NCBI RefSeq assembly: GCF_014873145.1
Contig: NZ_JADBEK010000001.1
Span: 1,302,001-1,366,000 of the forward strand
Source: Nonomuraea angiospora
Lineage (GTDB): Bacteria; Actinomycetota; Actinomycetes; Streptosporangiales; Streptosporangiaceae
Direction of reading: 5' to 3'
DNA length: 64,000 bases
The position numbers were made by a program, and so were the translations under genes. Shown here piece by piece: positions 59,238-64,000 of this stretch; the first letter of the stretch is position 1; the number at the start of each line of letters is the position of its first letter. Under the pieces are notes generated by a model. That model made no database searches. It was not told the DNA's origin and saw nothing but the letters and a program-made list of their open reading frames with translations.

Positions 59238-60313
59238 GGCAGCACCGCCGTGATCGTGGTCGGCCCGCCGGTCGGGCTGCTCACCTCGAAGCCGCCGTCC
59301 AGCGCCGCCACCCGCCTGGCCAGCCCCGACAGGCCGCCGCCCGCCGCCTGCGCGCCGCCCGCGCCGTCGTCTCGCACCCGTACGAGCACCGCGGCGTCCT
59401 CCTCGTGCACCTCGACCGTGATGAGCGTGGCGCCGGCGTGCTTGGCGGCGTTGGTGACGGCCTCGCACACCACGAAGTACGCCGCCGTCTCCACCGCCCT
59501 GGGCGGCCGACGCCGCAGGTCGCAGGCTACCTTGACCGGAACGCTCGACCGTTCGGCCACCCCTGCCAGCGCCTCGCCCAGGCCCAGGGCGTCCAGGCCG
59601 CTGGGATAGACCCGCCAGGCCACCTCGCGCAGCTCGGCCAGCGCCTGCTGCGCCTCCTGGTGCGCCTGCTCCAGCAGCTCCGGCCGGCCCCGCCTGGCCC
59701 GTCCGACCAGCATCGACAGCGCCACCAGCCGCTGCTGCAGCCCGTCGTGCAGGTCGCGCTCGATCCGGCGGCGTTCGGAGTCCACGGCGGCCACGATGCC
59801 GGCGCGGCTCTCGGCCAGTTCGGCGATCCTGCGTTCGAGGGCCTGGGTCGGGTCGGGGGCGAGCATGCGCACCGCCAGCCGCCGTTCCAGCGCGTGCACG
59901 CCCACCAAGCCCGACAGGGCCAGGAACAGCAGGACGGTCCCGCCGACCACGAGGTAGGTGACCAGCGGGAGCGAGGGCGCCATCCCGTCGAACCGCTCGC
60001 CGCGCGCCCAGGCGGTGAGGAGGAGGACGTAGGCGCGGGCCCCGTACACGAGCAACGTGATCACCAGCCCGCCCAGCACCCCCACCGGGACGCGGGCGGC
60101 CAGGTAGGGCACGGGCCTGCCGTCCTGGAGGGCGTCGGGGTCCAGGCGCAGGCGGCGTGCCTCGAGGCGGGCCAGCCGGCGGGCCGCGGCGGTGACGTTC
60201 GGATTGCCCAGCAGCGGCAGCGCAAGCAGCAGGAAGACCAGCTCGGCCAGCGCGGTGACTGCGCCCAGCGTCACCGCGCCCAGCAGTCGCAGCCCCTCAG
60301 CGGCGACTCGCAT
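59228..60313 (-). CDS. Sensor histidine kinase (DesK/NarX-like, HisKA_3)
   Basis: A 361-residue membrane kinase with about four hydrophobic segments in the first 150 residues, no large sensor domain, then the dimerisation/phosphoacceptor helix RRRIERDLHDGLQQRLVALS (the His in DLHDG) and an ATPase domain with VCEAVTNAAKHAGA. The membrane part alone probably senses membrane condition. It overlaps the DedA gene by 17 bp at its start and the response regulator gene at its end. Confidence 0.92.
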   Translation of the reverse strand: MRVAAEGLRLLGAVTLGAVTALAELVFLLLALPLLGNPNVTAAARRLARLEARRLRLDPDALQDGRPVPYLAARVPVGVLGGLVITLLVYGARAYVLLLTAWARGERFDGMAPSLPLVTYLVVGGTVLLFLALSGLVGVHALERRLAVRMLAPDPTQALERRIAELAESRAGIVAAVDSERRRIERDLHDGLQQRLVALSMLVGRARRGRPELLEQAHQEAQQALAELREVAWRVYPSGLDALGLGEALAGVAERSSVPVKVACDLRRRPPRAVETAAYFVVCEAVTNAAKHAGATLITVEVHEEDAAVLVRVRDDGAGGAQAAGGGLSGLARRVAALDGGFEVSSPTGGPTTITAVLPCG

Positions 60314-60914
60314 GCCTGCCCTTGCGCCGCTCGGTCAGCCGTACGGCGACGAACACCACGATCGCCAGGACCACCAGCCCGAGCACCACCTTGGAGCCGA
60401 TGCCGACGTACGCCTCCACCAGCGACCAGTTCTCGCCCAGCAGGTAGCCTGCCATCACGAAGATGGTGTTCCAGATCAGGCTGCCGGTGGCCGTCAGGAG
60501 CGTGAACGGCACCAGCGGCATCCGCTCGACGCCCGCCGGCACGGAGATGAGGCTGCGGAAGAGGGGGATCATCCGCCCGAAGAACACCGTCTTGCGGCCG
60601 TGCTTGAGGAACCACGCCTCGGTCTTCTCGATGTCGGACGTCTTGACCAGCGGAAGCTTGGCGGCGATGGCCAGCGTGCGCTCGCGGCCCAGCAGCGCCC
60701 CCACCCAGTACAGCGCCAGGGCCCCGATCACGGAGCCGAGTGTCGTGCACACCAGCACGTCCAGCAGGTCCATCTCGCCTCTGGACGCGGTGAAGCCGGC
60801 CAGCGGCAGGATCACCTCGCTGGGCAGGGGAGGGAAGAGGTTCTCCAGCGCGATCGCGAGCCCGGCCCCGGGCGCGCCGAGAGTCTCCATCAGTCCAACC
60901 AGCCAATCAGTCAT
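60297..60914 (-). CDS. DedA family membrane protein
   Basis: A 205-residue DedA protein. It has GAPGAGLAIALENLFPPLPS and EVILPLAGF in the first re-entrant region and GRMIPLFRSLISVPAGVERM in the second, the family's signature. Relatives flip lipids such as undecaprenyl phosphate or act in membrane homeostasis. ATG 60914 is preferred, though ATG 60932 is in frame; neither has a good ribosome-binding site. It leads a three-gene operon with a membrane-sensing two-component system, which fits a role in envelope stress. Confidence 0.9.
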   Translation of the reverse strand: MTDWLVGLMETLGAPGAGLAIALENLFPPLPSEVILPLAGFTASRGEMDLLDVLVCTTLGSVIGALALYWVGALLGRERTLAIAAKLPLVKTSDIEKTEAWFLKHGRKTVFFGRMIPLFRSLISVPAGVERMPLVPFTLLTATGSLIWNTIFVMAGYLLGENWSLVEAYVGIGSKVVLGLVVLAIVVFVAVRLTERRKGRHASRR

Positions 60915-60999
60915 AGGGACAAGCCTAGGCATGATCGGATATGCCGGGGTATGAGGCGGACTTCTGATCGCGGGGTGCGGTAAACCCCACCCCTACGTA

Positions 61000-61014
61000 C
61001 CGTACACTGTACGG
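61000..61014 (+). promoter_or_regulatory. 15-bp palindrome at the helicase promoter
   Basis: CCGTACA and TGTACGG flank a central C (61007), giving a perfect palindrome that ends 2 bp before the GTG start of the helicase gene. TACACT (61003-61008) inside it could serve as the -10, which would make the message leaderless and subject to steric repression. No regulator gene is adjacent. Confidence 0.5.
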
Positions 61015-61016
61015 CC

Positions 61017-63746
61017 GTGAGCTTCTCCACGGATCTGGCCCAGCACGCGGCAGTCTTCCAACCCGGCGACCCACCCAGGTCCGGATATATCACCTTCCTC
61101 GACCCGGGCGGGCCGTCCGCGGTGACGGTGGCCGAGGAGCACGACGGCGCGGTCCGCACGCGCGAGCTCGCGGCCACCCTCGTCCCGGTGGGAGAGGCCG
61201 TGGCGGGGCTGGCCCGGGCACGCATGGACCCGCGGGCCCACCCGGCGACGCGCTTCTGGGGAGCGGCCGCCCTGGTGGCGCTCCAGCTGGTCACCCGGGG
61301 CCGCATCCTGCCGGGGGTGTCGGCGGGGGAGCACGACTCGTGGCGCGCGGGCCCGCTCGACGCCGCCGACATCCAGCGCGTACGCGAGCTGGCCGCCGCC
61401 ATGCCCGCCGCGGCCCGCGCCGTCCCCCTGCGACCCGGGCAGCAAGGGGATCCGTGGCTGCCGGAGGCGGAGCCGCTCGTGCGCGCGTTCCTCGACGCCG
61501 TCGCCGACGCCATGCCGCGCTCGCCCGGCGCCGTACGGGCCACCGGCGCCACCGCCTTCGCCGCCGCCAAGCCCGTCAAGGTGCCGCACCTGCGCCCCTG
61601 GGCCGAGGAGGTCGCGGCCGGCCTCGACTCGGGCGTACGGCTGTCGCTGCGCCTGGAGGCCGAGGACCTGGCCGCCGCCGAATTCCGCGCGATCGTGCAG
61701 CTGCACAGCCTGGCCGACCCCTCCCTCGTCGTCGACGCGGCCGACCTGTGGCAGGGCCGCGACGCGGGGTTCGGGCCGCGCGCCAGGATCGAGGCCACGA
61801 TGGCCGTGCGCCGGGCCGCCCGCACCTGGCCGCGCCTGGAACGCCTGCTCGACAGCGCCGTCCCCGACGAGCTCGCGCTCACCGACGGCGACGTCGAGCA
61901 ACTGCTCGCCGGCGCCGCCGAACGCCTGGCCGCCGCCGGCGTCGAGGTGCACTGGCCCAAGGCCCTGGTGCGCGGCCTGAGCGCGCGGGCCGTCATCGGC
62001 GAGCGCGACGCCAGGCCGTCCGACCTGCCGTCGTTCCTCGGCGGGCAGCACCTGACCAGCTTCAACTGGCAGCTCGCGCTCGGCGGCGAGCGCCTGAGCG
62101 CGGCCGAGATGGACCGGCTCGCCGAGGCCCACCGCCCGGTGGTGCGGCTGCGCGACCAGTGGGTCCTCATCGACCCCGACCTGGCCCGCAAGGCCCGCCA
62201 GCGCGACCTCAAGCCCCTGACCGGCATCGAGGCGCTGGGCGCGGCCCTGACCGGCTCGGTCGAGGTCGAGGGCGAGCAGGTCGCCGTGGAGCCCACCGCC
62301 TGGCTGAGCGAGCTGCGCGAACGCCTGGCCGAACCCGCCGACGCCGGCCCTCCGGAAGGGCTGGCGGCGACCCTGCGCGACTACCAGCTGGCCGGGCTGC
62401 GCTGGCTGGCCCGGATGACCTCGCTCGGGCTGGGCGGCTGCCTGGCCGACGACATGGGCCTGGGCAAGACGATCACGCTGATCGCCCTGCACCTGCACCG
62501 CGCCGGCGACGCCGCCGGGCCCACGCTCGTGGTCTGCCCGGCCTCGCTGCTGGGCAACTGGGAGCGGGAGATCACCAAGTTCGCGCCGGGCGTGCCGGTG
62601 CGCCGCTTCCACGGGGCGCAGCGCACGCTGCCCGATGAGGGGTTCGTGCTGACCACGTACGGCACCATGCGCCTGGACGTGGCCCGCCTGGGCGCGCACC
62701 CGTGGGGGCTGGTGGTGGCCGACGAGGCCCAGCACGTCAAGAACCCCGCCTCCGGGACCGCCAAGGCCCTGCGCGAGATCCCGGCCGCGGCGCGCGTCGC
62801 GCTGACCGGCACCCCCGTGGAGAACAACCTGTCGGAGCTGTGGGCCATCCTCGACTGGACCACGCCGGGGCTGCTGGGCCCGCTGGGCAGGTTCAGGGCG
62901 CGGTGGGCCAAACCGGTCGAGTCCGGCGACAACGAGACGGCCGAACGCCTGTCGCGGCTGGTGGGCCCGTTCCTGCTGCGGCGCCGTAAGAGCGATCCCG
63001 GCATCGCGCCGGAGCTGCCGCCCAAGACCGAGACCGACCGACCGGTCGCGCTCACCACCGAGCAGGCCGGCCTGTACGAGGCCGTCGTCCGCGAGAGCAT
63101 GGCCCAGATCGCCGAGGCCGGCGGCATGGCCAGGCGCGGCCTGATCGTCAAGCTGCTGACGGGCCTCAAGCAGATCTGCAACCACCCCGCCCACTACCTG
63201 CACGAGGCCGCGCCGCGCCTGGCCGGCCGCTCGGGCAAGCTGGAGCTGCTGGACGAGCTGGTCGACACCATCGTGGCCGAGGACGGCGCGGTGCTGGTCT
63301 TCACCCAGTACGTCGCCATGGCCCGCCTGCTGGAGCGGCACCTGACCGCCAGGGGCGTGGCCAGCCAGCTGCTGCACGGCGGCACCCCGGTCGCCCGCCG
63401 CGAGGAGATGGTCGAGCGCTTCCAGGACGGCCGCGCGCCGGTGTTCCTGCTGTCGCTCAAGGCCGCCGGCACCGGCCTGAACCTCACCCGCGCCGACCAC
63501 GTCATCCACTACGACCGCTGGTGGAACCCCGCCGTCGAGGACCAGGCCACCGACCGTGCCTACCGCATCGGCCAGACCCGGCCCGTCCAGGTGCACCGGC
63601 TGATCGCCGAGGGCACGATCGAGGACCGCATCGCCGAGATGCTCGGCGCCAAACGCGCGCTGGCCGAGGCCGTGCTGACCTCCGGCGAAGCCGCCCTGAC
63701 CGAGCTGACCGACGCCGAACTCGCCGCACTCGTGGAGCTCAGATGA
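61017..63746 (+). CDS. SNF2/HelZ-type DEAD-like helicase
   Basis: A 909-residue SWI2/SNF2 ATPase. The N-terminal 400 residues hold the bacterial SNF2-associated domain (PSFLGGQHLTSFNWQLALGG). The motor follows, with DDMGLGKTITL (motif I), VADEAQHVKN (DEAQ, motif II), LTGTPVENNLSELW (III) and, in lobe 2, LSLKAAGTGLNLTRADHV and RAYRIGQTRPV (V and VI). GTG 61017 is probably leaderless. It overlaps the next gene, a SWIM protein, as is usual in actinobacteria. Its precise role is unknown; remodelling of nucleic acid-protein complexes is the general activity. Confidence 0.93.
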   Translation: MSFSTDLAQHAAVFQPGDPPRSGYITFLDPGGPSAVTVAEEHDGAVRTRELAATLVPVGEAVAGLARARMDPRAHPATRFWGAAALVALQLVTRGRILPGVSAGEHDSWRAGPLDAADIQRVRELAAAMPAAARAVPLRPGQQGDPWLPEAEPLVRAFLDAVADAMPRSPGAVRATGATAFAAAKPVKVPHLRPWAEEVAAGLDSGVRLSLRLEAEDLAAAEFRAIVQLHSLADPSLVVDAADLWQGRDAGFGPRARIEATMAVRRAARTWPRLERLLDSAVPDELALTDGDVEQLLAGAAERLAAAGVEVHWPKALVRGLSARAVIGERDARPSDLPSFLGGQHLTSFNWQLALGGERLSAAEMDRLAEAHRPVVRLRDQWVLIDPDLARKARQRDLKPLTGIEALGAALTGSVEVEGEQVAVEPTAWLSELRERLAEPADAGPPEGLAATLRDYQLAGLRWLARMTSLGLGGCLADDMGLGKTITLIALHLHRAGDAAGPTLVVCPASLLGNWEREITKFAPGVPVRRFHGAQRTLPDEGFVLTTYGTMRLDVARLGAHPWGLVVADEAQHVKNPASGTAKALREIPAAARVALTGTPVENNLSELWAILDWTTPGLLGPLGRFRARWAKPVESGDNETAERLSRLVGPFLLRRRKSDPGIAPELPPKTETDRPVALTTEQAGLYEAVVRESMAQIAEAGGMARRGLIVKLLTGLKQICNHPAHYLHEAAPRLAGRSGKLELLDELVDTIVAEDGAVLVFTQYVAMARLLERHLTARGVASQLLHGGTPVARREEMVERFQDGRAPVFLLSLKAAGTGLNLTRADHVIHYDRWWNPAVEDQATDRAYRIGQTRPVQVHRLIAEGTIEDRIAEMLGAKRALAEAVLTSGEAALTELTDAELAALVELR

Positions 63747-64000
63747 CCGCCGCCCGCGGCTTCGCCGCCTTCCCCCCGCAACGCGCCGGAGCCCGTTTCG
63801 CCACCTCCTGGTGGGGGCGGGCCTGGGTCAAGGCCATGGAGGACACCTCGCTGGACCAGGGGCTGCTGCGCAAGGGCCGCGCCTACGCCAAGACCGGCCA
63901 GGTCGGCCCCATCACCGTCAGCCCCGGCCGCATCGCCGCCGTGACCGAGAGCGAGTACGACACCGTCGTACGCGTCGAGCAGCTCACCGAGGCCGCCTGG
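63743..64000 (+). CDS. SWIM zinc-finger family protein, N-terminal part (cut by window end)
   Basis: About 86 residues are visible, overlapping the helicase stop (ATGA). FATSWWGRAWVKAMEDTSL and LRKGRAYAKTGQVGPITVSP are the conserved N-terminus of bacterial SWIM-domain proteins that accompany SNF2 helicases. The CxCx-n-CxH zinc finger itself would lie beyond the window. It is probably a DNA- or protein-binding partner of the helicase. Confidence 0.85.
   Translation, partial: MTAARGFAAFPPQRAGARFATSWWGRAWVKAMEDTSLDQGLLRKGRAYAKTGQVGPITVSPGRIAAVTESEYDTVVRVEQLTEAAW

Noticed and set aside
1..64000. Secondary-metabolite biosynthetic cluster
   Set aside because: There are many regulators and oxidoreductases but no PKS, NRPS, terpene synthase, lanthipeptide or other core enzyme; the squalene-cyclase-like piece is only a broken N-terminus.

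Overview
The window is about 64 kb of very GC-rich DNA with strong third-position GC bias. It has many overlapping stop/start junctions (ATGA, GTGA, TGATG), GTG and TTG starts, several probable leaderless genes, and many TetR, MarR and MerR regulators. These features and the protein families point to a filamentous actinomycete chromosome, possibly of the Streptosporangiaceae type; the genus cannot be fixed from the sequence alone. I see no rRNA, tRNA, CRISPR array, phage module, insertion sequence or PKS/NRPS assembly line. This looks like accessory chromosomal DNA rich in small regulator-plus-target modules.

Layout. 1-4.3 kb: the end of a multicopper oxidase, a MarR-controlled DrrAB-type ABC exporter and a VWA lipoprotein, closed by a strong hairpin. 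4.3-11.3 kb (minus): MFS transporter, zinc alcohol dehydrogenase, a PaoABC-like molybdenum aldehyde oxidoreductase and an SDR, probably one oxidation/detoxification operon, with a divergent XRE regulator at 11.5 kb. 12.4-20.8 kb: divergent regulator/oxidoreductase pairs (MerR/SDR, MarR/cupin, MerR with an epimerase, TetR/epimerase), each with a visible palindromic operator, plus two broken genes. 20.8-28 kb: a divergent RpiR regulator and a six-gene minus-strand operon for a Dpp/Opp-type ABC importer and a C45-type amidohydrolase. 28-35.4 kb: an unusual S26 signal-peptidase-like lipoprotein, a 1416-residue soluble poly-HAMP hybrid histidine kinase and an ANTAR-GAF/PAS-SpoIIE phosphatase. 35.4-41.2 kb: SDR, NmrA-type and TetR genes, a small membrane protein and a flavoprotein disulfide-type oxidoreductase.

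41.2-53.4 kb is the most system-like part. Diverging from a 24-bp perfect palindrome are a sulfatase and a DUF5060-type glycoside hydrolase on one side, and TetR, a GH3 beta-glycosidase, a TAT lipoprotein binding protein, two permeases and a fused double ATPase on the other. The enzymes lack export signals, so I infer import of a sulfated or otherwise substituted oligosaccharide followed by breakdown in the cytoplasm. A 60-bp tandem repeat lies between the sulfatase and the hydrolase.

53.4-64 kb: a ProC-like reductase with a divergent TetR, a small gene graveyard, an OmpR-type two-component system facing a TAT-exported esterase-like protein across a shared palindrome, a decayed TetR gene, a DedA/DesK-type kinase/NarL-type regulator operon, and a SNF2 helicase with its SWIM-protein partner cut off by the window end.
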